Shown here: in pieces, positions 31,336-40,134 of the stretch
Position numbering within the stretch: the stretch's first letter is position 1
Layout: every line of letters begins with the position of its first letter
DNA from: Ancylobacter lacus
Lineage (GTDB): Bacteria > Pseudomonadota > Alphaproteobacteria > Rhizobiales > Xanthobacteraceae
DNA length: 64,000 bases
Direction of reading: 5' to 3'
NCBI RefSeq assembly: GCF_018390635.1
Contig: NZ_JAHBGE010000072.1
Span: 165,798 to 229,797 of the forward strand
Position numbers and translations under genes: made by a program
The notes under the pieces: model-generated
Database searches by the model: none
The model's input: only the letters and a program-made list of their open reading frames with translations
What the model was told of the DNA's origin: nothing

Positions 31336-32757
31336 ATGAATCACGCGCTCCGCCTCCTCGTTCCCGCGCTCGTCATCGCCGCGCTGGCGGTGCCGGCGCC
31401 CGTGCTGGCCCAACAGGTTCAGGTGCCGCGCTCGCGCGCCGAGATCGGGCTGACTTTCGCCCCGGTCGTCGCCCGCACGGCGCCGGCGATCGTCAATGTC
31501 TACGCGCTCAAGAACCGGCCCCGCGCCAACCCGATGCTGGACGACCCGTTCTTCCGGCGTTTCTTCGGGGCGCCGGGCGGCCCCGGCTTCGGCGGGCCGA
31601 ACGACCGGGTGCAGCGCTCGCTCGGCTCCGGCGTGCTGGTCGACCGCAGTGGTGTCGTCGTCACCAACAACCATGTGGTGGAGGGGGCGGACGAGGTCCG
31701 CATCTCGCTCGCCGACAAGCGCGAGTTCGATGCCGAAATCCTGCTGCGCGACCCCCGCACCGATCTCGCCGTGCTGAAGCTGCGCGGCGGCAAGGGCGAT
31801 TTCCCCTTCGCCGAGCTGGGCAGCTCCGATGATCTGGCGGTCGGCGACATCGTGCTGGCGATCGGCAACCCGTTCGGCGTGGGGCAGACGGTGACGCAGG
31901 GCATCGTCTCCGCTCTCGCCCGCACCCAGGCCGGCATCACCGACTACGGCTTCTTCATCCAGACCGACGCGGCGATCAATCCCGGCAATTCCGGCGGCGC
32001 GCTGGTGGATGGCGCCGGCCGCGTCATCGGCATCAACACCGCGATCTTCTCCCGCTCCGGCGGCTCGCAGGGCATCGGCTTCGCCATTCCCGCCGACATG
32101 GTGCGGGTGGTGCTGCAATCGGCGCTGTCCGGCAGCAAGACGGTGCGCCGGCCATGGCTCGGGGCCAATCTCCAGCGCATCACCGCCGACATCGCTGAAG
32201 GGCTGGATATCGGCCGCCCGGTCGGGGCGCTGGTGCAGAGCGTGGTGCGGGGCAGCCCGGCGGATCAGGCGGGGCTGCGTTCGGGCGATCTCATCGTGTC
32301 GGTGGCCGGGCAGGAGGTCGACGATCCCGACGCGTTCGGCTTCCGGTTCGTCACCCGCCCGCTCGGCGGGTCGGTGGAGATCGGCGTGGTGCGGCAGGGC
32401 CGCCAGCTCAGCCTCAACGTGCCGCTGGTGGCGGCGCCGGAGACGACGCCGCGCGACGAGATCACCCTTTCCGGCCGCTCGCCGCTGACGGGCGCCACGG
32501 TGGTGAACCTGTCGCCGGCGGTGATGGAGGAGATGCGCACCCTCGATGCCGACAAGGGCGTGGTGATCGCGGCGGTCGCCGAGGGCTCGCCGGCGGACGA
32601 CATCAATCTCAAGGCCGGCGACGTCATCCTCGAGGTGAACGGCGTGCCCATCGCCACCACGGCCGATCTGGACAACGCGACCCGTACCCCCTCGCGGATC
32701 TGGCGCATCACCCTCAAGCGGGGTGGCCGCACCATTTCCGCCGTGCTGCCGGGCTGA
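31336..32757 (+). CDS. Periplasmic Deg/HtrA-type serine protease
   Basis: The 473-aa protein starts with a signal peptide (cleavage likely after residue 25, PVLA/QQ). The trypsin-like domain has the complete catalytic triad: His113 (TNNHVVEG), Asp143 (DPRTDLAVLKL) and Ser219 (NPGNSGGALV). Two PDZ domains follow (about residues 265-365 and 375-473). Deg proteases degrade or chaperone misfolded envelope proteins. ATG 31336 is chosen over the upstream in-frame ATG 31210 because it opens directly into the signal peptide. A TATATC -10-like element lies 12 nt before it. Which paralogue (DegP or DegQ) it is cannot be told. Confidence 0.93.
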   Translation: MNHALRLLVPALVIAALAVPAPVLAQQVQVPRSRAEIGLTFAPVVARTAPAIVNVYALKNRPRANPMLDDPFFRRFFGAPGGPGFGGPNDRVQRSLGSGVLVDRSGVVVTNNHVVEGADEVRISLADKREFDAEILLRDPRTDLAVLKLRGGKGDFPFAELGSSDDLAVGDIVLAIGNPFGVGQTVTQGIVSALARTQAGITDYGFFIQTDAAINPGNSGGALVDGAGRVIGINTAIFSRSGGSQGIGFAIPADMVRVVLQSALSGSKTVRRPWLGANLQRITADIAEGLDIGRPVGALVQSVVRGSPADQAGLRSGDLIVSVAGQEVDDPDAFGFRFVTRPLGGSVEIGVVRQGRQLSLNVPLVAAPETTPRDEITLSGRSPLTGATVVNLSPAVMEEMRTLDADKGVVIAAVAEGSPADDINLKAGDVILEVNGVPIATTADLDNATRTPSRIWRITLKRGGRTISAVLPG

Positions 32758-32762
32758 CCGGG

Positions 32763-34079
32763 GTGGCTGACCTCTTCACCTCCGCCGGCCTCGCGAAGGA
32801 CGCGCCGCGCCCGCTGGCCGACCGGCTGCGGCCGCGGCGGCTCGACGAGGTGGTCGGCCAGGAGCACCTCACCGGCCCCAAGGGCGCGCTCACCCGCATG
32901 CTGGAAACCCGGGCGCTGGGCTCGCTGGTGTTCTGGGGCCCGCCGGGCACCGGCAAGACCACCATCGCCCGGCTGGTCGCGAGCCAGACCGATCTCGAAT
33001 TCGAGCAGGTCTCGGCCATCTTCACCGGCGTCGCCGAGCTGAAGAAGGTGTTCGAGGCCGCGCGCGGGCGCCGCGCCCTTGGCCGCGGCACGCTGCTGTT
33101 CGTCGACGAGATCCACCGCTTCAACCGCGCCCAGCAGGACAGCTTCCTGCCGGTGATGGAGGACGGCACCGTCACCGTCATCGGCGCGACGACGGAGAAT
33201 CCCTCCTTCGAGCTCAACGCCGCGCTGCTCTCGCGCGCCCGGGTTCTGGTGTTCAGGCCGCTGGACGATGCCGCGATCGAGCGGCTGATGGCGCGGGCGG
33301 AAACGCTGGAGGGCAAGCGCCTGCCTCTCGATGCCGACGCCCGCGCCGCGCTGGTGCGCATGGCCGATGGCGACGGGCGCTATCTCCTTGGCCTCGCCGA
33401 GGAGCTGTTCGCGCTGCCGGAGGGCGCCGACCTTGACGTCGCCGCCCTCGCCGAGACGGTGCAGAAGCGCGCGCCGGTCTATGACAAGGGTCAGGACGAG
33501 CACTACAACCTGCTGAGCTGCTTTCACAAAAGCCTGCGCGGTTCGGATGTGCAGGCCGCCATGTACTGGGCGGCGCGGATGATCGTCGGCGGCGAGGATC
33601 CCGGCACGGTGTTCCGCCGGCTGGCCTGTTGCGCGTCGGAGGATGTCGGCATGGCCGACCCGCAGGCGATGCCGCAGGTGGTGGCGGCGTGGACCGCCTT
33701 CGAACGGGTGGGCTGGCCGGAGGGGCGGCTGTTCCTGGCGCAGGCCATCGCCTATGTCGCCACCGCGCCGAAATCCAATGCCGCCTATTCCGCCTTCAAC
33801 GCGGCGCTGGCGCTGGCGCAGAAGACCGGCTCGCTGCCGCCGCCCAAGCACATCCTCAACGCACCGACCCGGCTGATGAAGGATCTCGGCTACCACGCCG
33901 GCTACCGCTACGACCATGATTTCCCGGACGCCTATGCCGGGCAGGAATTCTTCCCCGACGAGCTGGCGGGCGAGCGCCGGCCGGAGCTTTACGCCCCCAA
34001 TGAGCGCGGCTTCGAGCGGGAGGTGAAGAAGCGGCTGGAATACTGGGCGCGCATCAAGGCGGAGCGGGGTCGCTCCTGA
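32763..34079 (+). CDS. rarA: Replication-associated recombination protein A (RarA/MgsA) AAA+ ATPase
   Basis: The 438-aa protein starts with GTG and has Walker A GPPGTGKT (residues 59-66), Walker B FVDEIHRFN and the RarA C-terminal tetramerisation region. RarA acts at stalled replication forks and interacts with SSB. It lies 5 nt after the protease gene and is probably co-transcribed. The Deg-rarA-crcB-rluC order is common in Hyphomicrobiales. Confidence 0.95.
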   Translation: MADLFTSAGLAKDAPRPLADRLRPRRLDEVVGQEHLTGPKGALTRMLETRALGSLVFWGPPGTGKTTIARLVASQTDLEFEQVSAIFTGVAELKKVFEAARGRRALGRGTLLFVDEIHRFNRAQQDSFLPVMEDGTVTVIGATTENPSFELNAALLSRARVLVFRPLDDAAIERLMARAETLEGKRLPLDADARAALVRMADGDGRYLLGLAEELFALPEGADLDVAALAETVQKRAPVYDKGQDEHYNLLSCFHKSLRGSDVQAAMYWAARMIVGGEDPGTVFRRLACCASEDVGMADPQAMPQVVAAWTAFERVGWPEGRLFLAQAIAYVATAPKSNAAYSAFNAALALAQKTGSLPPPKHILNAPTRLMKDLGYHAGYRYDHDFPDAYAGQEFFPDELAGERRPELYAPNERGFEREVKKRLEYWARIKAERGRS

Positions 34080-34262
34080 GCCGCCGGCCGGCGGCGAGCC
34101 CGGCGGGGCAGGCATGCCCACCGCCGCACCTTCGCCCGCCGGCCGAAGCTCGTGCGCCCTTGCAACATAGGCCGCGCGCGCTGCATCTGCCGTAACGTCA
34201 TGATCTTGAAGCCGTTCGGGGCTGGCCTTATCAGGGTCCTCCATCGCCCGACGGAGACCGCC

Positions 34263-34655
34263 ATGACGCCCGCCTTGCTCGTTTTCCTTGGTGCCGGCTT
34301 CGGCGGCCTGCTGCGGCACCTCGTGAACATCGGCAGCGTGAAGCTGTTCGGAATACTGGGCTTCCCCGCCGCCACCATGTTCATCAACGTGCTCGGCTGC
34401 TTCCTGATGGGCGTCATCACCGCGCTGTTTGCCCTGCGCAGCGGGGAGGGCGGCTTCTGGACCCAGCATGTGCGGCTGCTGCTCACCACCGGAATGCTCG
34501 GCGGCTTCACCACCTTCTCCACCTTTTCGCTGGAATTCGCCCTGCTGGTGGAGCGCGGGGATGCGGTTCAGGCCGGCGTCTATGCGCTGGGCTCGCTGGC
34601 GTTGTGCCTGCTGGCCGTGTTTGCCGGCATGGCTGCCATTCGCGCCTTCGCTTGA
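34263..34655 (+). CDS. crcB: Fluoride channel CrcB/Fluc
   Basis: The 130-aa protein has four hydrophobic helices and the Fluc signatures: GGLLRH near the start, NVLGCFLMG in helix 2 and the TGMLGGFTTFSTF break in helix 3. Fluc channels are dual-topology dimers that export fluoride. ATG 34263 is chosen over upstream 34152 because homology begins at MTPALLVF. No fluoride riboswitch is recognisable on the coding strand upstream. Confidence 0.95.
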   Translation: MTPALLVFLGAGFGGLLRHLVNIGSVKLFGILGFPAATMFINVLGCFLMGVITALFALRSGEGGFWTQHVRLLLTTGMLGGFTTFSTFSLEFALLVERGDAVQAGVYALGSLALCLLAVFAGMAAIRAFA

Positions 34656-34790
34656 CGCGGAGCCTCGCGCGCGTCATCCCAGTAAGCGTTAATGCGTGGT
34701 TCATCCCGGTGGGCCTAGGGCTGAACGCCGAAGAGGTCGACCGGCGTCCGACAGACGAGCGCTTGCACGACCCGACGAGGCTTATGTTCC

Positions 34791-35948
34791 ATGGCTGTCC
34801 GCACTCTCAGCGTCCAGGTCGACGAAGACGGCATGCGGCTGGACCGGTGGTTCAAGACCCACTTCCCCTTCATGGCGTTCGGGCATCTCCAGAAGCTGGT
34901 GCGCACCGGGCAGGTGCGGGTGGACGGTGCCCGGGCCAAGACCAGCACCCGGCTGGCCTCCGGCCAGCTCGTGCGGGTGCCGCCGCTTGCGGAAACCGAT
35001 GGCGATGACGCCCCGGCGCTCAGCCCCGCGCTTGTCACGGCATCCGCTCCCACCGCGGCGGAAGGCCGCGAGGTGGTGACGGCGGCGGTCGCGGCGGCAC
35101 CGGCCGCCGAAGGCGCGCCGCGGCCGGCCGCGGGCCGTGGCGAGGCGGTCGCCCGCCGGATCGCCGGCCTCGCCCCGGCCATCCGCCGCCCCGTCGACGA
35201 CGACAAGGACGCCGCGGCCCTGCGCGCCATGACGCTGTTCGAGGACCGCGACGTCATCGTGCTCAACAAGCCGTTCGGCCTTGCCGTGCAGGGCGGCTCC
35301 GGCACCTATCGCCATGTCGACGGCATGCTGGAATCGCTGCGCGCGGAAGACGGCCAGAAGCCGCGCCTGGTCCACCGCATCGACAAGGACACCTCCGGCA
35401 TCCTGCTGGTGGCCCGCTCGCGCCTCGCCGCCGCCGCGCTGGCGAAGACCTTCCGCTCCCGTTCCGCCCGCAAGGTCTACTGGGCGCTGGTGCCGGGGGT
35501 GCCGAAGCCGCGGCAGGGCCGCATCTCGACCTATCTCGCCAAGGACGACGCGGCCGAACGGATGCGGGTGGCGCGCCACGGCGAGGACGACGCCAGCCAT
35601 GCCGTCTCCTATTACGCGGTCGTCGACCAGGCGGCGCAGAAGCTTTCCTGGCTGTCGCTGAAGCCGGTGACCGGGCGCACCCACCAGCTGCGCGCCCACG
35701 CCGCCCATATCGGCCATCCCATCGTCGGCGATCCGAAGTATTTCGACATCGAGAACTGGCCGCTGCCGGGCGGTCTGCAGAACCGGCTGCACCTGCTGGC
35801 GCGGCGGCTGGTCATTCCGCACCCGAGGGGCGAGCGGCTGATCGACGTTTCGGCGCCGCTGCCGCCCCACATGCAGCAGAGCTGGGCCGTGCTGGGATTC
35901 GATGCCACCCAGTACGACCCGATCGACGGGGCACCGGACGATGAGTGA
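34791..35948 (+). CDS. rluC: RluC-type 23S rRNA pseudouridine synthase with inserted linker
   Basis: The 385-aa protein has an N-terminal S4 RNA-binding domain (about 1-62) and a catalytic domain with the HRIDKDTSG motif, where Asp198 is the nucleophile. Between them lies an Ala/Pro/Arg-rich, low-complexity linker (about 66-140) not seen in the E. coli enzyme. RluC modifies three uridines in 23S rRNA. Substrate positions cannot be confirmed from sequence, so RluD-like activity is the alternative. Confidence 0.88.
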   Translation: MAVRTLSVQVDEDGMRLDRWFKTHFPFMAFGHLQKLVRTGQVRVDGARAKTSTRLASGQLVRVPPLAETDGDDAPALSPALVTASAPTAAEGREVVTAAVAAAPAAEGAPRPAAGRGEAVARRIAGLAPAIRRPVDDDKDAAALRAMTLFEDRDVIVLNKPFGLAVQGGSGTYRHVDGMLESLRAEDGQKPRLVHRIDKDTSGILLVARSRLAAAALAKTFRSRSARKVYWALVPGVPKPRQGRISTYLAKDDAAERMRVARHGEDDASHAVSYYAVVDQAAQKLSWLSLKPVTGRTHQLRAHAAHIGHPIVGDPKYFDIENWPLPGGLQNRLHLLARRLVIPHPRGERLIDVSAPLPPHMQQSWAVLGFDATQYDPIDGAPDDE

Positions 35949-36012
35949 CATCGCGCGGCGTCACCGTCACCGTCGTGCCACATGCGCAATGTCATACAGG
36001 CGGCTTGGCCCG

Positions 36013-36047
36013 ACTGCTTGCAATGCGGTGGGCTTGGGACAAGCAGT
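36013..36047. promoter_or_regulatory. 8-bp dyad upstream of the sugar transferase gene (possible operator)
   Basis: ACTGCTTG (36013-36020) and CAAGCAGT (36040-36047) are perfect inverted repeats 19 nt apart. No T-run follows, so a terminator for rluC is unlikely. An unusually AT-rich patch with TTGCGT (36061-36066) and ATGCATA follows and may contain the promoter of the gene starting at 36248. Confidence 0.35.
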
Positions 36048-36247
36048 ATGGTACAGATGATTGCGTCTTGGGCTTAAGTTTTAATGCATACAAATAAGGC
36101 GCTGTCTCACGCGGAGAGGGTGCCTCTGGGCCTTACCGTGGCCCGTTTCTTGATTGCTGGCGGTAGACGACTGGATGCCGCGTCGCATGCGTATGGAAGG
36201 GCCGGCAGTGTGCCTGTCAGTGCAGGCGCCACAGCGGGGGGATACAT

Positions 36248-37669
36248 ATGAGTGAAGCCGGAGGCGTATATGGCCTCGATGTTGCGGAAGGGCTCGACGA
36301 CCGTCGTTCTCGCGACCTGATGCTTCGGCATCGAAATCTGATCCGCTTCATGATCATCAGTGGAGCGGTGGCCGTGGATCTGGCAGCCATCGGTGTGGCA
36401 GCCATGATCGGAGCCCTTCTTCGGCAGGGGCATATCGAATCCTCGAGCTGGGTGCAGCTCGTCGGCGTTCTCGTACCAACCTATTTCCTGGCCGCGATCG
36501 GCTTCGGCGCTTACCGGATGCGCACCCTGCGCTCCCTGGCGCGAACCCTCAGCAAGAGTTTCGTCGCGCTCAGCCTCGCCGTCAGCTTCGGCTTCTGCGC
36601 CGCCTTCGCGCTTCAGGTCGGCAGCCAGTTCTCGCGGCTCGAAACCGGCTACACCATCCTCTTTGCCGCGCTGCTGCTCATGATGATGCGCATCTTCGGC
36701 ACCATGCTGCTGCGGAACGCGCTGCGCAGCGTGATCGACCAGAGCGCCGTCGTGCTCACGGATGGCCTGCTTCTCGGCCGTCGCAGCGGCGACAGCTTCA
36801 CCAAGGTGGTCGACGTGCGTGGCGCGGGGCTTGTGCCCAGCCTCAACGACCCCGCCTTCCTCGACCGCGTCGGCCGCATCGTGCGCGACGCCGACCGGGT
36901 GGTGCTCTCCTTCGACGACCCGGTCGAGCGGCTGAAATGGGCCGAGGCGATGCAGGTCAGCGGCCACAATGCCGAGCTCATCGCCGATCTCGGCGACGTG
37001 AAACCGATGGCGCTGTCGCGCTGGCAGGGGCACTCCACCCTCGTCATCTCGCGCGGGCCGCTCAACACCGGCGAGCGGGTGGTCAAGCGCCTGTTCGATC
37101 TCGGGGTAACGCTGGCGCTGATGCCGGTATTCGGGCCGCTGATCGCGATCTTCGCCATTCTGGTGAAGCTGGATTCGCCCGGCCCGGCCTTCTTCATCCA
37201 GGAGCGGGTGGGCCGCAACAACCGCACCTATCGCTGCTTCAAGATGCGCACCATGCGCACCGACCTCACCGACACCTCGGGCTTCGTGTCGGCCTCGCGC
37301 AAGGACCCGCGCATCACCCGCCTCGGCGGCTTCCTGCGCAAGACCAGCATCGACGAGCTGCCGCAGCTCTTCAACGTGCTGCTCGGCGACATGAGCCTGG
37401 TCGGCCCCCGCCCGCACGCGCTGGGCTCCCGCGCCGAGGGCGCGCTGTTCTGGGAGCTGGTGCCGGATTACTGGCGGCGTCATTCGATGAAGCCGGGCGT
37501 CACCGGGCTCGCGCAGGTGCGCGGCCTGCGCGGCGCCACCCACCGCCGCTCCGACATCGAGCGCCGGGTCGCCGCCGATCTCGAATACATCAATGGCTGG
37601 TCGCTCTGGCTGGACGTGAAGATCATCATCATGACCTTCACCGTGCTCGTTCACCGCAACGCCTACTGA
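36248..37669 (+). CDS. Polyprenyl-phosphate sugar-1-phosphate transferase (ExoY/WbaP/WcaJ family)
   Basis: The 473-aa membrane protein has four hydrophobic segments in its N-terminal third, a CoA-binding-like middle region (about 150-255) and a C-terminal catalytic domain. That domain has [44 protein letters not shown] and the MSLVGPRP motif. Such enzymes start exopolysaccharide or O-antigen repeat units by moving a hexose-1-phosphate to undecaprenyl phosphate. No other polysaccharide genes are nearby, so it is an orphan initiator and its sugar is unknown. Confidence 0.9.
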   Translation: MSEAGGVYGLDVAEGLDDRRSRDLMLRHRNLIRFMIISGAVAVDLAAIGVAAMIGALLRQGHIESSSWVQLVGVLVPTYFLAAIGFGAYRMRTLRSLARTLSKSFVALSLAVSFGFCAAFALQVGSQFSRLETGYTILFAALLLMMMRIFGTMLLRNALRSVIDQSAVVLTDGLLLGRRSGDSFTKVVDVRGAGLVPSLNDPAFLDRVGRIVRDADRVVLSFDDPVERLKWAEAMQVSGHNAELIADLGDVKPMALSRWQGHSTLVISRGPLNTGERVVKRLFDLGVTLALMPVFGPLIAIFAILVKLDSPGPAFFIQERVGRNNRTYRCFKMRTMRTDLTDTSGFVSASRKDPRITRLGGFLRKTSIDELPQLFNVLLGDMSLVGPRPHALGSRAEGALFWELVPDYWRRHSMKPGVTGLAQVRGLRGATHRRSDIERRVAADLEYINGWSLWLDVKIIIMTFTVLVHRNAY

Positions 37670-38227
37670 CCCCCGGTCTCTCCCGCCGGGCACGGTGCGG
37701 CCCGGCAGGACCGGAGCCCCATCCGCCCGCGCGACGCTCTTTCGGGATCAGATGCGTCCATCGGCGTGAGCCTTTTCGCCGGGCCCCTCGCGGGCCCGGT
37801 TTGCGTCGGGCACCGCCGCTGCCGACTCAGCCCCTCGCGCCGGCGCATTGCCGCTTCGCCGGGCAGAGCATCGCCTCGCCAGCCGCGCATCTCCCTTCCG
37901 CGGCGTGGGCCTTTGCAGAATCGACGCATCAACAACGCATGGCAGGCCTGCATTGCGGGCGGGGCTCGGCCGCTCCGCGCCCACAGCCCCGCGTTCCGCC
38001 CTGCCGGCGCGACCGCCGCCGGGCCGGCCTCACCGGCATTTCTCTGCCGCTTCGCCGCCCGCTCGGGCCATGGCGGTTCCCGGACACCCGGCGGGCCGGC
38101 TCGTCGCCCCGTGCCGGCAGGCCCACCCCTTGTGGATCGCTGGGGACAAGCGGCCGCGCCGGCGTCCGGCGCGGCGGGGTAACCGGTCCGTAACCGCGCT
38201 TCGGCACACTCGCTTAAGGTTAAACGA
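37670..38227. other. Gene-free stretch, about 560 nt
   Basis: All frames here look like GC-driven chance openings without recognisable families. A near-perfect GC hairpin lies at about 38154-38175 (CCGCGCCGG, CGT, CCGGCGCGG). Downstream, GTAACC occurs twice before the ribosome-binding site of the next gene. Confidence 0.4.
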
Positions 38228-39106
38228 GTGGAGGCTGCGTTGAGTGACCAAGTGCGTGCGCGAATGATGCACGGCTCCATCGGCGCCCTGGCCGCGGCCG
38301 ACGTGGCCTATCTCAGCCGTTCCATGGTGATGGACGGCGCGGTGAGCGAGCGCGACGCCGAGGATCTCATTGCCTTCGACCATCTGGTGGTGGCGCAGGC
38401 GCCGGAATGGACCGCCTTCTTCGTCGCGGCCATCGCCTCCCACATTCTCGCCGACCGCGCCCCGGCGGATGTGGTGGATGGCGAAAAGTGCGACTGGCTG
38501 TTCGACCGGCTGGCGCCGCGCGGCCGCGCCGACAGCCCCCGCCTCATGCCGCTGCTGCTGCGCATCATGGAAGGCGCCCGCTCGGTGGTGCCGCGCCTGC
38601 CGGCCTTCGCGCTGATGCAGCTGCGCGCCGCGCTCATCACCGGGGAGGGCGCCGCGCTCGCCGGCCGCCACCACCCCAGCCGCATGGTCGACGCCCATGA
38701 CGTCGCCCTCATCCGCCGCATTCTGGTTGCCGGCGGCGGTGGGGAAGGGCGCGCCATCTCGCGGGAGGAGGCGGAGGTGCTGTTCGGCATCCACGACGCC
38801 ACCATCGGCGCGGAAAACGCTGCCGGCTTCGTTCCGCTGTTCGTCGGCGCCATTACCCAGCATGTCCGGGCGGCTTCCGGCCAGCGCGTCGCGCCGCGCG
38901 GCCTCTCGCTGCAGCCGGGAAAGCCGGCGGGCGGGCCCTCCGCCGCCTCCGTGCCGCTGGCGCCGGAGGTTGCCGGCTGGCTGGCGCAGCGCATCCTGAG
39001 GGACGGGCGCATGACACCGGCCATGGTGGCGCTGCGCGACGGCCTGCTGGGGCCGGAAGCGCCGATCGGCGAATCGCTGCGCGCGCTGCTCGACCGCGCC
39101 GCCTGA
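38228..39106 (+). CDS. Uncharacterised protein with possible TerB-like repeats
   Basis: I do not recognise this 292-aa protein by name. It is soluble, with no signal peptide or membrane helix. It shows three similar helical stretches each built around a G/D-G-x-(I/V)-(S/T)-x-x-x-A pattern (MDGAVSERDAEDLIAFD near 36, GRAISREEAEVLFGIHDAT near 175, DGRMTPAMVALRDGLLG near 260), which resembles TerB-like domains. The start is GTG 38228, with AAGGT about 9 nt upstream. TTG 38240 and ATG 38261 are alternatives. Its base composition matches the neighbours. Confidence 0.7.
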   Translation: MEAALSDQVRARMMHGSIGALAAADVAYLSRSMVMDGAVSERDAEDLIAFDHLVVAQAPEWTAFFVAAIASHILADRAPADVVDGEKCDWLFDRLAPRGRADSPRLMPLLLRIMEGARSVVPRLPAFALMQLRAALITGEGAALAGRHHPSRMVDAHDVALIRRILVAGGGGEGRAISREEAEVLFGIHDATIGAENAAGFVPLFVGAITQHVRAASGQRVAPRGLSLQPGKPAGGPSAASVPLAPEVAGWLAQRILRDGRMTPAMVALRDGLLGPEAPIGESLRALLDRAA

Positions 39107-39339
39107 GGGCTTTCCGTCCCCGGTGGACTCCAATTCTCCCTCGGACTGGGGTTGGCGCTCCGGCCGGCCGGCGGGGAGGGCTGGCTTCATCGCGCCTCGC
39201 CCGCATCCCGCCGGCGTGGCCGCGGCGCCACCCCGTGCGGCTGCGTGAGGCCGCCGCCGCCACAAGGCTGGCGGCGGCGCCGCGTGTGCCGTATCACCTT
39301 CCCGTCGCCCGCGAGGCGGCCTCCGCCCGGTTTCGGTCC

Positions 39340-40134
39340 ATGCACGCTCTCTCCCGCGCCACCGCCCTTTCCCTCCTCCTGCTGGCGGGGCTGTGCGCCG
39401 CGCCCGCCCGCGCGCAGGACCGCTGCGCCGGCAAGCTCGGCACCTCCCGCACGCTGGCCGTCGATGCCTCCGGCGGCCTGCATGTCGGCACCAAGCATTT
39501 TCCCGACACGCTGGCGCTGGAAGACGGCGAGGTGGTGCTCACCTTCGACGACGGGCCCTTTCCCGCCACCACGCCGAAGGTGCTGAAGGCGCTGGCCGAC
39601 GAGTGCGTGAAGGCGACCTTCTTCGTCATCGGCCGCAACGCCGCGGCGCATCCCGCGCTGCTGAAGCGCGAGCTGGCGGAGGGCCACACGGTCGGCCACC
39701 ACAGCATGACCCACCCGATGACGCTGGCCGACATTCCCTACGACAAGGCGGTGGCGGACATCGAGCAGGGCCTGCGCGCCGACGAGAAGGCGGCCTATGG
39801 CACGGTCGCGGCCCGGCCCCGCGTGCCGTTCTTCCGCTTTCCCGGCTTCGGCTCCTCGCCGGAGCTGCTGGCCTATCTCGACCGCCGCGGCATCGCCGTC
39901 TTCGGCGCCGATCTGTGGGCGAGCGACTGGGACAAGCAGACCCCGGAGCACCAGCTCGCGCTGGTGATGGAGCGGCTCGACCATGCCCGCAAGGGCATCA
40001 TCCTGTTTCACGACACCCGAGCCCAGACGGTCGCCATGCTGCCCGCCTTTCTCCAGAAGCTGAAGGAGGGCGGCTATCGCGTGGTGCATGTGGCGCCGGC
40101 CACCGCCGTCGCCGCCGCACCCGCGCAGCCGTGA
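39340..40134 (+). CDS. Secreted polysaccharide deacetylase (NodB-homology domain)
   Basis: The 264-aa protein has a signal peptide (cleavage likely after residue 25, ARA/QD) and a NodB domain. TFDDGP holds the catalytic base Asp70 and metal ligand Asp71, HSMTH supplies metal ligands His121 and His125, and RFPGFGSS is the third motif. Family members remove N- or O-acetyl groups from peptidoglycan, chitin-like or other polysaccharides. The substrate is not predictable. The start is ATG 39340, since an earlier in-frame ATG (39235) would bury the signal peptide. Confidence 0.9.
   Translation: MHALSRATALSLLLLAGLCAAPARAQDRCAGKLGTSRTLAVDASGGLHVGTKHFPDTLALEDGEVVLTFDDGPFPATTPKVLKALADECVKATFFVIGRNAAAHPALLKRELAEGHTVGHHSMTHPMTLADIPYDKAVADIEQGLRADEKAAYGTVAARPRVPFFRFPGFGSSPELLAYLDRRGIAVFGADLWASDWDKQTPEHQLALVMERLDHARKGIILFHDTRAQTVAMLPAFLQKLKEGGYRVVHVAPATAVAAAPAQP

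Noticed and set aside
34152..34262. Minus-strand GGGCGATGGAGGACCC near crcB, reminiscent of the start of a fluoride riboswitch
   Set aside because: crcB is on the plus strand, so this strand would not be in its mRNA. The remaining conserved riboswitch segments are missing.
36061..36090. CtrA site (TTAA, 7 nt, TTAA) upstream of the sugar transferase
   Set aside because: The two TTAA sequences are only 3 nt apart, so the spacing does not fit.
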